Below, piece after piece: positions 41,380 through 53,549 of a stretch of 64,000 bases of DNA. Numbering within the stretch: the first letter of the stretch is position 1; each line of letters begins with the position of its first letter. The position numbers and the translations under genes were made by a program. Under the pieces are notes generated by a model. The model was not told the DNA's origin and ran no database searches. It saw nothing but the letters and a program-made list of their open reading frames with translations. Origin of the DNA: Wolfiporia cocos (Eukaryota > Basidiomycota > Agaricomycetes > Polyporales > Phaeolaceae); the NCBI GenBank assembly GCA_029448655.1, contig JACCLO010000039.1, positions 36,118 through 100,117 of the forward strand, given 5' to 3'.

Positions 41380-43080
41380 ATCCGCCCCATGAGTGCACGC
41401 CAATGTGATTTCTCCTGAAGGATTGGTACCGTCTTCTCACCTGAATCGAAGTTAGCAGCCGCCCTCGGGCGATGACAGGGCGACGCACCTGATCCGAGTA
41501 CGATGACATCGTCAGCACGCCCGACACTTCATATGCGACATCAGACTTTATTTGCCAATCATATTGACTGCGACGTACATTCGCCAGAGACCAGGCTTGG
41601 CCGGATGTGGTTCCCAAAGGTCGGATGTGGCAAAGCCACGCTCCCCATTTGGCATATTCTCGATGCAAGGCTGGTGTGTCTCGCACGTCTGCACGCACAT
41701 GCACGCCATACCTCAGTATACTTCGGGCGGCTACATCGTTACATTTTGGCACGCACCAACATCTGCAGCTCGAATGTCCCGTCTCCCTGAGGAACCCAGC
41801 GACATACACTCTCTGGGAAGCTGCATCCATTCCCAGTCGGCGCGCTTCTTGCCAATAGGGCTCGGCTCTTCGACGCCGTCATCGAACACGCATGTCACCA
41901 GGCCGAATTCGGTTGCACCGTAGCACGCCAACAGGCGCACGCCTTTATCCACGAGCTTCTCACCATTCGCCCTGGAGAGCGGGCCGCCGGCGAATATCTA
42001 AGACGTGAGTGATAAGCGAGTTGCTCCCTCGACCAGCGCAATGTGATGCAGGTACTGACAAGAGCCTGAAGAGACGCAAGGTACTTCGCGTCATCCTCGT
42101 TCTGCGACCACGCCTGGCGAAAACAGTACTCTTAGCAATCACAGGCACACTACACAACCAGAGCCTACCTCGACGAAAGCAGGGACGCTCTCGATAGCCG
42201 TGCAGCCTGTCTTGCGCGCCGTCTCAATTGTGTTCTGCGGGGTCGGCACGACCGGGGGCGCTGACACGATCGCGCGCGGGGGGAACAGCGACGTCGGCTG
42301 GCCGGACAAGAGCGGCGCGTACAGCTGCGAGCAGAGTCCCATTACGTGGAACGGCGGGTAGCGCCATGCACCCCCACCGTATCGCCTTCCTGCGCGACTC
42401 CACGAAGATGGGCATCCTGCACCAGTGTAGGATCGTCGTCGTGCGTGTGCGGGATCGGCTTCGGGAAGCCGGTGGAGCCTGAGGAGTGCAGGTAGAGCAC
42501 AACATCCGATGGCGACGCCGCGCACGCGGGCGGCGGGTAAGGGCCCGAGACGGCACGCGGCGGGTCGAAGGAGGGGCGCGAGCGTCGGGAAGACGTCCGT
42601 GAGCGCGGGCAGGTCGTCGACGTGCATGGCGAATCCGCTCGGCAGGCTCTCCCGGACCGCGTCAGTGAATGGGGCGAAGGTGGGCTGTGAGACGATTGCG
42701 ATGGCAGCTCGTGTGCTCCATCAGGCTTGCTATTGCGGGCACGGAGTTGCGGGAGGACATAGGGAAGGGGACGAGCCCCGCACGGATCAGGACCCGCACC
42801 GAGCGCATGGTAGAGCAGAGTATCGCAGTTCGCGATGATAGCGACAACGGCGCCCTCTTCGCCCTTCCGTCCGGGCCTGAAGGGAGTGGGCAACGCGGTG
42901 AATTGCCTGAGCGAACTCGAGGAACGATATACTTCGAGCGTATCAGAAGACAAGTCTGGAAAACAGGAAGAGAAAGAACGGAGAGGTGGAATTGTATTCG
43001 GCATGGAAGTCGACGAGCCCAGGGATGAGAGATAGCGAACCGTTGAGGGGCGGGAGTACAGGCGATGCAGATGCAGACAT
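41380..43080 (-). pseudogene. adenylate-forming (AMP-binding) enzyme, NRPS-like, with many frame breaks
   Basis: Such enzymes activate an acid with ATP as an acyl-adenylate. The start is MSASASPVLPPLNG at 43080, with a TTTAAATA box about 75 bp upstream. Recognisable pieces follow in changing frames: VVAIIANCDTLLYHAL, VLIRAGLVPFPMSSRNSVP, FTDAVRESLPSGFAM, the AMP-binding loop VVLYLHSSGSTGFPKPIPHT (A3 motif), MGLCSQLYAPLLSG, LACYGATEFGLVT (A5), GFATSDLWEPHPAKPGLWR, then GRADDVIVLGSG (A8), an intron (GTGCGT...CAG) and EKTVPI. At least six single-base shifts break it, with few substituted stops. No carrier or reductase domain was found downstream, so it is truncated or decayed. Confidence 0.8.
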
Positions 43081-45003
43081 ATCTGCCAGAAGCTGAACAG
43101 AGTGGATTATAATGATTCTGATGGAGTATGTGGGTGCTGAGAATGAGGGCCTATTTAAACGAAGTTCTCGAGCCATCCCCGTGACGCGGGAAGGTCCATC
43201 GGTGAATATTTGAATGGCTTGCCGGTGCGCTGCGGGTCAGTTGTCCTCATGAATCCGAGCAGGTAGGTAATCGTCTACTGGTGTCAGTATCGAGTGTGGC
43301 GTACTAGATCCTGAGGCCTGAAGAGTGGCCGGCCGAGCTCGGCATCTGTTAGCCGACCAAATGTGAGACCGCGGTGATCTCGGAGCGTTCCTTTCGTTAT
43401 CGTCGCAGAAAGCCGCGAAGGTTCTCTCCAGCGATCGGAGGCTAGTCGATTGGAGTCCCGCACAGCCTCGCACCTCCAGCCTTCCTGAGACGCAGGGGCA
43501 CGACATAATCAGCCCAGTACATCTTCGACGGGCGCGGAACATTCTTGCTGATATTCTAGAGCTGTCAGCATCATCACCTTGGGGCCCGCGGCCACGACAG
43601 CCGACGCAGAATTCCGCCAACGATTGCGATCGTCAGATTTTGGGGAGTTGGTATCATGCAGCAAAATAAACTAACGCGTAAAGCATGGGCAACTGATCTT
43701 CCCGCATAGCCTGTCTATCGCTATGTGACTCGTCAAAGTCCGCCAGCGGCTTCGACGCCCGGAAGGACTCACTGCTGGAAGTGAGAGATTGAAGATTGAT
43801 CTAGACGTTTCTCCTACGAGTGTGGCCAAGTGGCAAAAAGAGCGGAGCTGCATGGACGTCGGAAATGATAGAAGAGCCTTTCATTTCGGACCAACTGCGC
43901 ATTTGAGCTGGCACATTCAACCACCGTGCCCGCCAGGCCATTCCAGGCTGAGCATGTCCGGCATTGCTCATACCGACACTGCCGGGCGGTGAAAGGCTCA
44001 GACTAACCCGATGGTAAACAAAAGTGGTTCCGGCTGTATGATAACGATATGGCAACAACACATCGCTTGCAATCCTTCCAGGAGGCTCTCGGCTCCACGT
44101 GAATTACTTCATCTGCACTACATTGACCAAATCTCACTGTTCCTGTACAACACAATTTCCTAAGAATCCTAACATGCGAGGGCGCATATTTCGTATCATG
44201 TCAAGTCGATAGTTGCTAAATACAGATAAAATGGGTCAGAGGCTGTAGCAATGGGCGCCCAATGCCTCTGACAATTATTTGGGGCGTTCACCTTGAATTT
44301 AATAGTGCAAGGATAGCTCTTCAGAGCCTCGCCTTCCCGATTCCGAAACACACAATTAGATTGCATATTCTCGCCATGTCGTAGTAAGTTAATACACCGC
44401 AAGTAGTCAGACGATCGTCCGCGAGAAAGGCTAATCGATTCAGAAGTCCTGCTCTAAACTGTTCCTCACCTGCTTAATGTCATGCCCAGTGTGACTGTCC
44501 GTTCGTAGGCTTGCTGGTTCACTCGCCTCCCAACGTTTGCGACACGTACCGTTGCACAATAGCTACCTCCTTGATTTGTCAGAGCACTCTTGCTGCGGAA
44601 GACTTTGCGGGTTCTGGAGACATAAATATCTACTTTCGCAACGTACGCTACCACATGCGCCGATGGCGTTGTTTTGTCACGAAACATGTTCTGCTCTTCT
44701 TGCGTACTTTGCTACTCACCAGTGCACTCCCAGGAGTTGTAGCTATGTGTACCTGTAGCACAGATGGCATAATATGTCCCATTGTTCTTACCTTCGCCTC
44801 ACAAACACGCTCGTGTATCGCTTCGTCTCTTCGATGAAACTGCAGTTTTCGCTGATGTGTGAACTGAGCACTTAGGTGATGACTGACTTCAGGGCCTGTA
44901 GTCCGGCATTCAGTACGTTTAGTGCAAAGTAGCGGGCCATGTCGGAACCGGCGCTACTTCATTATCAAGCAATATAAGAACAGAGATGAGTAGATAGATA
45001 CTC
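43081..45003. other. unassigned region
   Basis: Frames up to about 127 codons on both strands overlap one another; none has a recognised motif or a convincing exon chain. Confidence 0.3.
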
Positions 45004-45023
45004 AGCGTGGGTGCGCCCACGCT
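45004..45023. repeat. perfect 8-bp stem, 4-nt loop palindrome
   Basis: AGCGTGGG-TGCG-CCCACGCT, followed by TTAAAAG. No element boundary could be tied to it. It may be a transcription-end structure or a transposon footprint. Confidence 0.5.
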
Positions 45024-45518
45024 TAAAAGTGGCTTGATAATACGTGTTCATGATAATTTCACGGCATTCTACACGATAGAAGTGTTGTAATAGAGCTTTT
45101 TTAACTAACGATAATAATGACTCGCCCTTTTCCGAGGTTGTGCAAGAATATGAGAACGAGGTATGGCATCATTGATACCCTACAGTGTTTTCGTACATCC
45201 GATGCGGGTTAACAGTACTTGGATACAGTTACTGGTATGCGTCACAAAGATCAAGGACTACGCTCTACCCACTCCATTTTAAAAACTTAGTAGTGGAGCT
45301 CAAAAAATCCGTGCCACAGTCAATTTTATTGTTAGCAAAACACCTCTAATTCGAGAGTGATTGTGGAGGCGACGGGGGGACTGCATCTAGCACTTAAATC
45401 ATATGGGTCAGTGTTGGACCACGATGGAGCGATCGCCGCCACCGCCCGTCCGATCCGCTCAGATCTTGTGACGCACTAGTACTAGTGACAGGTGCCACCA
45501 CAGCGCGGTCACGCCGAA

Positions 45519-46219
45519 TCACCTGTTCGTGCGACTCAGGACCAGGAAGAAGATAAGACGGTGTCCGAGGAAGGTCCGACTGTGATGGAGGTCGATTCGT
45601 AGGCGGTCGTCTGGTGGATGTGTCGCATCGCGAGCACGGCCGTGTTGCATTGTGTTTTCGAGCTGTTGTTCATGGCTTTCGTTTGACTCGGCGTAGACCA
45701 CCGTCGAACGCGGGGCCTGGAGCCGCACTGGCCGCACCGCTGGGCAGCTGAGGCTGGAGGGAGCTGTATCGGCACCGTGAGAGGACGCGAGAGTCTGGCG
45801 TCGGCGACACCGACCTGGAACGGGCTTGGCGCAGCGAGTGCGCAGACGGGTGGAATGTCCGCACTTCGGGCAGACATATTCTGCACGTGGCGGGTGACGG
45901 TCAAGGGCAAGGTCAGGTGGGAGGTGCTGACGTCGACCCCACAGCCAATTGGTCGCTGACCGTCGTAAAGGGCACAGAATTGTACATACCAAGTGTATCG
46001 CCGGCTCATGACCACGAAGATAATGATAAGTTGGGCGCTGCAAGTCACGAATGCCGGATAGACCGTTATCGAGCAATGGGAAGTGTTTGAGTGGAGAGCG
46101 AATAAGCGCCGATCACTGGGTCCAGCGCGGGCATTATATTGCACATGGCCGGCGAATGAGCACCCAGCGATGTGGCACGTGCTGCGTATCACGCTGCATC
46201 CGTGCTGTGGGAATGCCAC
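45519..46219 (-). other. overlapping open frames, gene uncertain
   Basis: Two minus-strand frames of 185 and 227 codons overlap in different phases, and a plus-strand frame is open as well. Composition is Arg/Ser/Pro-rich and GC-rich, typical of chance openness. A gene may exist but I cannot choose a strand. Confidence 0.25.
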
Positions 46220-46263
46220 GCTGTCACCTTACACCCAATCCACTCTGCAACGATCTGATAATA

Positions 46264-46883
46264 ATGGAGCCAACAGAGGTCCAAATTTACGGATTGAATC
46301 TTTTGAAGGAACACACAGACATGTTTCATAATCACATATCCACTGCTTTCCCGACACAGATTGGTGAACTATACAAATGGCATGCCAAGGGCAGGCATGC
46401 ATTGGTACATTACATTCTTTTTATTTTTGCTACTCTACTAATGAATGCAAAGTTGTATACTGAGGAGATAATCAGAGATTTTCGATTGGAGGACGACGAA
46501 CTAGCAACCAACTTCCACAGAGACCCTAGGATTTTATTAGGTCGTCAAAAACTTGATTTTGCCTTGAAGTTATTCAACCTTGGGCTGGATGCTGAGGCAT
46601 TCCAGCTACCCAAGTTGGAGATTGAGCTGAAGGAAGGGCCCAAGACTGACACTACAGACCAGAATGCAGATTGCAGAGGAATAGTAAGTCTTGTGAATGA
46701 TTAGCACAAAATGGCTTGAATTTAAATTTCTGCATCTAGAAGCGGCCTACTTCAGAATTGGAAGAAGCAGGCCAGGGTCCCAAGCGCCAAAAAGTGGAGG
46801 AGAGACTTCCTCAATTTTTGCCTCTAGGTGATGGCAAACCATCCTCCAAGTTGGAAGATTGGGAAGATGAAGCCTCAAAGTAG
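46264..46883 (+). CDS. small two-exon orphan protein (187 aa)
   Basis: Exon 1 is 46264-46683 (140 codons exactly) from ATG (MEPTEVQIYGLNLLKEHTDM). The intron 46684-46739 has GTAAGT and CTAG ends. Exon 2 is 46740-46883, ending EDEASK-stop. The first half is helical (HALVHYILFIFATLLMNAKL could be a hydrophobic helix or short membrane segment). The middle (RQKLDFALKLFNLGLDAEAF) is also helical and the C-terminus is charged with a KRQK cluster. No known family is recognised. Base composition is more AT-rich than the neighbours, so a transposon origin is possible. Confidence 0.65.
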
Positions 46884-47022
46884 TATGTATGTCATTTTAC
46901 ATTCTCATTGAAGCAGCTTGCAGTTTACTGAGGCTTGAGTACAGAATGCTTTCATGATGGTTTAGGACTGTATAGGGTGTACATACTTGCAAATAGGAAT
47001 CTGCATGAGGTTGTCCTTTGTC

Positions 47023-48990
47023 TCAACATACATATCTATCACCGTGATCACACCCTGTGAACATCCTTGCACACATCAAATATGTAGTCATAGCATGATC
47101 ATGCTTGCCCTCATGTGCAAATACTAGTGAGAAATGCTCCACTTCCACTTCAGCGACTGCTGATGAGTACTGGAAAGAAAGCTCAGTACTTTGGAAGGAA
47201 GATACATCACCATGCATACCAATGCTCATGCTGGTCCGATTCAGTGAATACTGGTTGGAATGAATGTCAGCTGGGTAGCAAAGACAGTGCCACAATGTAC
47301 CTTGAAATCATCACCGTTGAAGATAAGGATATCTCCGTGCTCTAGGGTCACGAGGAGTACCGGCCCCTCCCTTTTGACAGATTTCGTAATGGAGTCTGTG
47401 ATTTGAGCAACTTGCATATCCAGAATGCTCACACTGTTACTCGGCGCTGGGACATCGGAATCGTCTATGTCCATAGGCCCGCATGAGTCGTTAGCTCCGT
47501 GCGGGAGTTCCTTCTTAGGAGATCCACGCTCTGCGACGGTGATTGGCAGAAGCTGCTGTACACCTGGAGCTAATGATTTGGGGCGCATCGACAACTCTGC
47601 ATCGGCGCCGAGGTACATCATGTATACAGGGGAATTTTTCGCAGCAAGCACGTTCTGGCACAACTTCTGTCTTGGGGAAAGCCATGAATAGTAAATTCAG
47701 AACTCACCTTCTTTGAGCCAGGGAGAACCCAAGCCAAGTAATTCATTTCTGTCCCCCTCCTTCAGCGGCCAAGCGGCTTTGAAGCAGTGCGTGTGCTTGC
47801 AATATACAGAGCGGGGCATGTGTCGTGGCCGCTGTCGTATCTTGATTGTTGAATGAGCAGGTGTAATAGGCCTCTGCGGACGCACAGAATGTTTTAGAAT
47901 CAATACATACGCACCGCTGTCCGTGCTCACCTTTAAAGGAACCCTTGCTATCCTGGAGCAATGACAATTCAACTTTCGTCAGCATCTCTCTGAAGAGCCT
48001 GGTCGGCTGCTCCTGCAACTCTGCCCCGTTACAGGTATAAATAAATAAATAAATAAGCTTGGCAGAGACGCCATCCTTTGTCATATACGCTAAACGCGAG
48101 CCATCAGCAACGTCCGTTACGGTGGTTTGACACGCTCGGACGGCCTGTCACACGACAATGTCACTGGAGAAATACCACGGGAATTATGCATGGTATGAAC
48201 ATCCGCAGGAGGTATACAGTTGCTTTCCTGCGCGAATGTATGAGTGCTTGCTTCGGCCGCCTCTGGTAGGCACACTCACTGAGCATCCGCTACACAGTTA
48301 ATACCATAAATTTCGCTGAGCATTCAGTTTTCCACACTTTACGCATTGCCTTCCGCCATGATAGCTTGTGGCCGAGATGCCATACTCGAAGTCGGCATCC
48401 ATTTGATGATTTGGTGAAGAATGGGGAGGAAGAAAGTGGAAAGGATTGAACATGATATTAGGGTCTGTCTGGTCTGCTCCGATGGAAGGAGGGGCCTGCC
48501 ACCAGGGATCAGCACTCCGATCCACCGTTTCGCTACCGGGTACCCAATCGAAAGTGAATTGCCACGAAAATAGTTCTTGACCAGCATCGTTTCTCCCCTG
48601 TCATTTGTTCAGCATGCCATCGAAAGGTACCCACGTAGATATCGATGAGATACCATGTTTATGGATTTGATTCCAAAGAAACCCAGGTGTGTACAGCCAT
48701 ATTGTTCGCGGAGACTGAATGGCGCCGATTCGAAGACTCTGCACAGCACGATGCAATCCGGACTATCACTTTTGTGGCTGTCCAATAGAACCTTAGCTTC
48801 GGGTGGTGGGCTGATCGGCCGGTTTGAACGACGCGAAGATGTCGGGACTGCACTGTTGAGATAGCTCCGGTGCTTTGTTGGTCAGCGTGCTCGGATCATG
48901 TCTGGGTTGCAGTTTAAAACTCCCAGAGGTCGAAACATGAGCAGTACATCATTGCAATAGAACCTAACCAGAATGATGCAGAATCGGAGG
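47023..48990 (-). CDS. basidiomycete-type protein with HGDI..GDDF C-terminal motif, multi-exon
   Basis: Minus-strand pieces in order: VLLDSHKSDSPDCIVLCRV with LREQYGCTHLGFFGIKS (about 48640-48800), ELFSWQFTFDWVPGSE and DPWWQAPPSIGAD, then a Cys motif CVKCGKLNAQRN, a middle with RLFREMLTKVELSLLQDS, then SPVYMMYLGADAELSM, an acidic insert, VTLEHGDILIFNGDDFK, an intron from GTACAT, and YSLNRTSMSIG. The ending resembles the double-stranded beta-helix end of AlkB-like 2-oxoglutarate dioxygenases, but I see no clear HxD...H metal site, so function is open. I recall similar proteins across Agaricomycetes; that is memory, not a search. Exon joins are only partly resolved. Confidence 0.5.
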
Positions 48991-49487
48991 CACCAAGGAG
49001 GAGTCTGACTTGGATATCGTGGTGATTTTGATGGGGTTGATGATCAAAGGGATTCGATTCTCGTTGACATCCGTCATGATCATAGATGGCAGAGGACGAT
49101 CTTGGTGATAGAGTACGTGCCCGTCGCCGTGATTGGCATGCACATTTTCAGACTGATGTGTCTGTCGGAGATGGACAACGGCAGCTAGCCAGAGCTTGGC
49201 GGTCTATGGCTAGTACAATGCGCAATTGTACCGGATCAAAGCGCAATTGCTACGTAGGCGCCGGTGGGCGCATTCCTGGGAAGTCATAAAACACGGACGG
49301 CCCGACAAGTCCGGTTCGCTGCCGCTACGTTTGTGGCGGCCACGGTGATATGTGTCCGCTATTGCTATCTGGGCAGCTTAAGTGCAAGTATGGATCGAAA
49401 AATGACGCGGCGCCGTCTTTTCCACACTCGTGCGTGTGATCACACAAGTACAGAACCGCTTACTTGTCAAAGGATGTACCCGACATA
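48991..49487. other. intergenic region
   Basis: No convincing gene. It separates the 3' end of MSH4 from the 5' end of the 47-49 kb gene. Confidence 0.35.
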
Positions 49488-52400
49488 CTACATGGTATCA
49501 CGGAGGACCTGCATGATCTCCTTCTGGAATCGAGCAAGATGAGCAGCCAACTCTTCATCGGGTAGCGAGGAATGATCGAGCGCTTGCGTGAGTTGGGTCC
49601 GTAGCTGAGAGCGGACTGAAAGTAGCACCTGCCATAAGGAGTACATACCCTGAGGAGGGCCTTGCGCCGTATGGAGACTTTGTTCGAGCGGCTATCCTGC
49701 TCCTGGCGTTCCTCCATCTCGCTCAAGGCTTCTGCGACCCGCCTTCCCTCGGCGAGGACGTCATTCGGTAGATCGGCAAGTCGGGCAAGATCAAGACCTG
49801 GCACAGATGAAACTTAGCTCAGCGTACCACACAATATGTCCAACAAACCGTAGTGGCTCGTCTGTTCCGGCGCTCCGTCGACAACTCTGTGACGAACAGC
49901 AAAGGGCCAAGGTCTCGCAAATGTACGCACCTGTATTGAAAAGTCATGCCAAAGTTCGACGTGGATTGGCGTGACCTCTGCGTCAGAAGTTAACAAAGAT
50001 ACACGAAGCGATTGGTATGGAGAACCTGAACGGCAAGATGAAGGCTGACAAGTTCTGTTAGTAACCGAGATGTAATCATTCAAAACCTACTCACTTGACA
50101 ACAGATGGCTGGCGCGACAATGTTGTCGTGAGCTCGCTGAAGTGACTACAGGGCCTGTAAGCAACCCATACATTAGTGATAATGGTACAGGTGCATACGT
50201 TGCGAAGAAGACATATGACTAGCAAACCAACGGCATTATCAGTAATGTACAGGGACCGCAAAATGAGCCGGTACGACCTTGAGTTTGATGAGTTCCTCTG
50301 CGATGGCATGCGAGATGCCAACTTCTTCCCTTGGAGAGGTGCCGCGGCCAACTTCGTCGATCAGGATGAGAGAATTCTCCGTAGCAATCCCTGGCACAAT
50401 TTCGGCATCAAGATGATGCTGGTTTCATAGTTAGCTCAAGTTACAAACCAACGATCATCGCGCAAGATGCCATCTCACTCGCAAATGTGCTCAGGCTCTT
50501 TTCGATATCGTCGTCGTTCGATAGCCGAGTCAGGAGTGCATCGTGCAGTCTGCATGATACGACATTCAAAGAGGCGGTTTTGGTGATATTTGGAGAAGGT
50601 CCGCACCTGAAGCTACCGTACTCAGCAGGAACAAAGCATCCGCACATTGCCATGACTGTCAGCAGCCCAATCTGCCGCAAGTATATGCTCTTGCCTATGG
50701 TCACAGACAATCGGATGTTTGTTGACCATATACGGGCTCGGCGTACCTAACATGCTGCGTTGAATCAGCATTGAGCGATAGATATGATGAATCAGATGAT
50801 CAGACGAACTTCGGCCCCTGGACAATTTGAAAAGAGGAAGCCTCGCAGCAATATACATCATTCGGTACAAGCGTCCCGGCCGCCTGAACGTTCTCTAGAA
50901 CAGGATGCTGCCCCGCCTTTATGGCTAAGGTTCCCGTGAACTCGGGACGCACTACACCAAGTATTAAGTGGTCACTGTTATCTAACTTAGAGGATGCTCA
51001 CCATAGTCACGCACTAAGAAATCAAAACCAAACCTTACAATCAACATCTCTGTCAGTCTAGCATTTACAGGACGTACGAATGCTGGCATGCGCAAAAGAC
51101 CACAACATGTCCACAATGGCAACGGCCTCCGAAGCTTTGTACAGAGCTCCAATGACATCGACGATCTCGGCGATCAACTCTTGTATAATCCTGGTATGAC
51201 CTGTGAGCCGGGTATTGGAATGCCAACCGGTACTACATACTTGTCACTCATGATCAGCGTCTCGTCCAGTGCATCCTTCATGCGCGCGTTTCTCTTCTTC
51301 TGCTCAAGCTGTGAGCATTCTCACACTGGTAACCTCGTACAGGACTGACCAGCTCGATACTAGAAAAGAGCCACCGCTTTCTCTGAGCTGTCACATTCAC
51401 AAAGCCTCTAGGTAGCTCCCCTCGGAGATCTGTCTTCTTCAAAGCAAAAACGAAGCCTGTGTCCTGGTACACTAGACTAAGAGGCAGGTCGTGTTGCTCC
51501 GAGAGTTCGCGGTTCAATGCAAATATATCCCCGACATTCTCCTTGTATGTTTCTCGTGCGACGTCAAGGAGGCGATTGTAGTTTGCCTGATTTGCTGGAT
51601 TTGAGCATTAACAAATGATGTTAAGGAGGAGGAAACATACCTTGACGGCGTACACACGTGCATTCACCGCATTCAGGCCGCGCTGTATAGATCCATCGAA
51701 TCTCAACGAAGGCTGCGTTATTTGGCACGTACTTTCGCTGAAGCTTCTTCTTCATTCAATGCTTCGCTAACATGCTGTTCGATTCTTGAAAGTCGCTCGT
51801 CAGAGATCATCTACATCGAACAGGCGCTTAGCGCGCATCCAATCTACAATTATATCTCCAGCACCTACGTCCAGTACGATTCGTAACAGACGGGAGCGGC
51901 TGCCTGTCAAGGCTTTCGCGAGAACGGGCATGTTCTTGACTATGTTTCGGAGACTGAGCATTTGCGCGACGCGAGCGGCAGCAAGCTTTGCAGTGCTTGT
52001 CTCACGCGCCTCGGATGCAGCAAGCTGATGATTCAAATGAGCATTGATACTGTGCATGACCTGAAACGGCGAAAGCTTGCCGAGCAGATTAGCTTATCGA
52101 AGTCCATATTATGGAGGGACTTGAGCGCGTTCTTCATATTGTCGAAACGATTTCCATTCTGTATGAGCTCTTTAAGACAGTAAGCCGAAATAGACACATC
52201 CATGGAGTTGATAGACCTTCGACGACATCAAGGCGCGCCTCTATAGAAGACTGTCTGCAGCATTATTAGATCAACTCCGTAACGGTTGCAAAATGAGATA
52301 CCAGTGATAGGCGCGAGTACATTTGCCCGGAGGAGGCGAGCACCCATTGCAGTGTATGTATGATTTAATAGCCTAGGTGTGAATTACTTGAATCGTGGGC

Positions 52401-53235
52401 ATATATTAAGAGACAGAGAGGGTTTACCCAAACATGGAATGGGTGGACCTCTTGAATGAGATGCTGCCCACCAGCTCCAAGTTTCGAGCAGTCTCGGGAT
52501 CTATCATCATGCTGCCTTCTACTTGTACATATCGTATGAGGAGCGAAGAAGGAGCAAAGCGTAAATTGAGCTTCGACTCTGCATACTCGAATAGCGCGCT
52601 AGCTGCAGAGAGCGCGTAATACCTATTAATGTTGTTCAGTATAGTCGCAAGGTTTCGGACGCATATACCCACTTGCTGGACACCGCGACAAGAGTTGCAG
52701 GCCGCTCATCGTCATCAACTATCAGCTGGTTGACAAAGGCAAGTCCTGCGTTTACAGTTGCAACGCGAAGCATGTGCTCAGTAGTCATATTGCTCACCAG
52801 CATCATCGTTCCAGTATTTTCTCATCACTGGATCGACTGTGGCATCAAACTCTTCGATCATGCACTGCACTAGGACCGAAGTCGACGAGGCTTTCTTTCC
52901 TCCAGATGCCATAGGTGTATCTATCAGAGATAAAAAGGTGTTTGGGACCAGAATAATGGATGGAGAATGCAGATGAAGCTGATGCAGCGTCTTGACATAT
53001 GTGGGACTGTCCACGAGCTGCGGACCATCATATTGAGCGATGATTCAGTACGAGCTGACTACATGCGCACCTGGATAAGGGAAACCCTCCCGGTATCCTT
53101 GTCCAATGCAGCAAGGCCGACTTCACGTGACACTCCGCGCCCTTCCAGGACATAGCTGGCCTCGTGCCTGGATGATGCGGCGGTCTGGGGTCGGGCGGTA
53201 GCCGGACGCGACTGGGCTGCCCAGCCGCGTGACAT
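49488..53235 (-). CDS. MSH4: meiotic MutS homologue MSH4, about 18-20 exons
   Basis: MSH4 acts with MSH5 as a sliding clamp on meiotic recombination intermediates and promotes crossovers; the family lacks the mismatch-binding domain I. I chose the ATG at 53235 (MSRGWAAQSRPATARP) because it leads into VSREVGLAALDKDTGRVSLI. Next come DSPTYVKTLHQLHLHSPSII, KKASSTSVLVQCMIEEFDA, MMIDPETARNLELVGSISF, FGLLNHTYTAMGARLLRANV, and the long lever region. The ATPase domain follows: FQIVQGPN-M-L-GKS (Walker A, spread over three exons), YLRQIGLLTVMAMCG, FASEMASCAMI, SLILIDEVGRGTSPRE (Walker B), and FFATHFSELT. The end is GLDLARLADLPNDVLAEGRR to QVLRDTM and TAG at 49488-49490. Introns are GT-AG, about 35-65 nt. 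All key ATPase motifs are present, so it appears functional. Confidence 0.92.
50747..50754 (-). other. MSH4: 8-nt microexon in the MSH4 Walker A coding region
   Basis: The upstream exon ends GGGCCGAA at 50810. The intron 50755-50809 runs GTTCGT to CGCAG. CATGTTAG is the microexon. The intron 50695-50746 runs GTACGC to CATAG, and the next exon begins GCAAGAGC. Joined, they encode GPNMLGKS, the expected MutS P-loop; skipping the microexon would lose the motif. Confidence 0.7.
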
Positions 53236-53549
53236 CGCCGTAGCGGGGTGGGATGAGGCAGGGCGTGCAAAGCCAGGAAAATATGGGACGAGCGTAGCGA
53301 TCCAGCGAAAAGGAAAAGGCGCGAGACCGAGGGCGACGACAAATGACGGCGGGTTTGAGTCCCCGCATGCGATCGATCGACGAGCGGTGCCGAATCTCGG
53401 GACATCCTAATAAGGGATCTCAATTGTGCGTACAGGGCAGGTCTGAAACGAATACAATACGAGACTCGAGCAACGGGAGGACGTACAGGATTGTGAAAGT
53501 TAGTTACATGTGTTATCACGCCCACACCGTCCGCCCTATGCCTTAATTA
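53236..53549. promoter_or_regulatory. short divergent intergenic region
   Basis: About 0.3 kb separates the MSH4 start (minus) from the plus-strand Rpp40-like gene, so a shared bidirectional promoter is possible. No specific site is claimed. Confidence 0.4.

Noticed and set aside
41380..43080. Frame changes in the adenylation gene explained as introns
   Set aside because: Most shifts are one base within conserved motifs and lack GT-AG ends. Only the joint after GRADDVIVLGSG is a good intron.
45004..45023. Helitron 3' end suggested by a 20-nt hairpin
   Set aside because: No CTRR end 10-12 nt downstream on either strand and no matching 5' TC terminus was found.
45519..46219. A 227-aa minus-strand protein
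   Set aside because: Competing frames on the same and opposite strand are equally long in this GC-rich stretch, and none has a recognisable motif.
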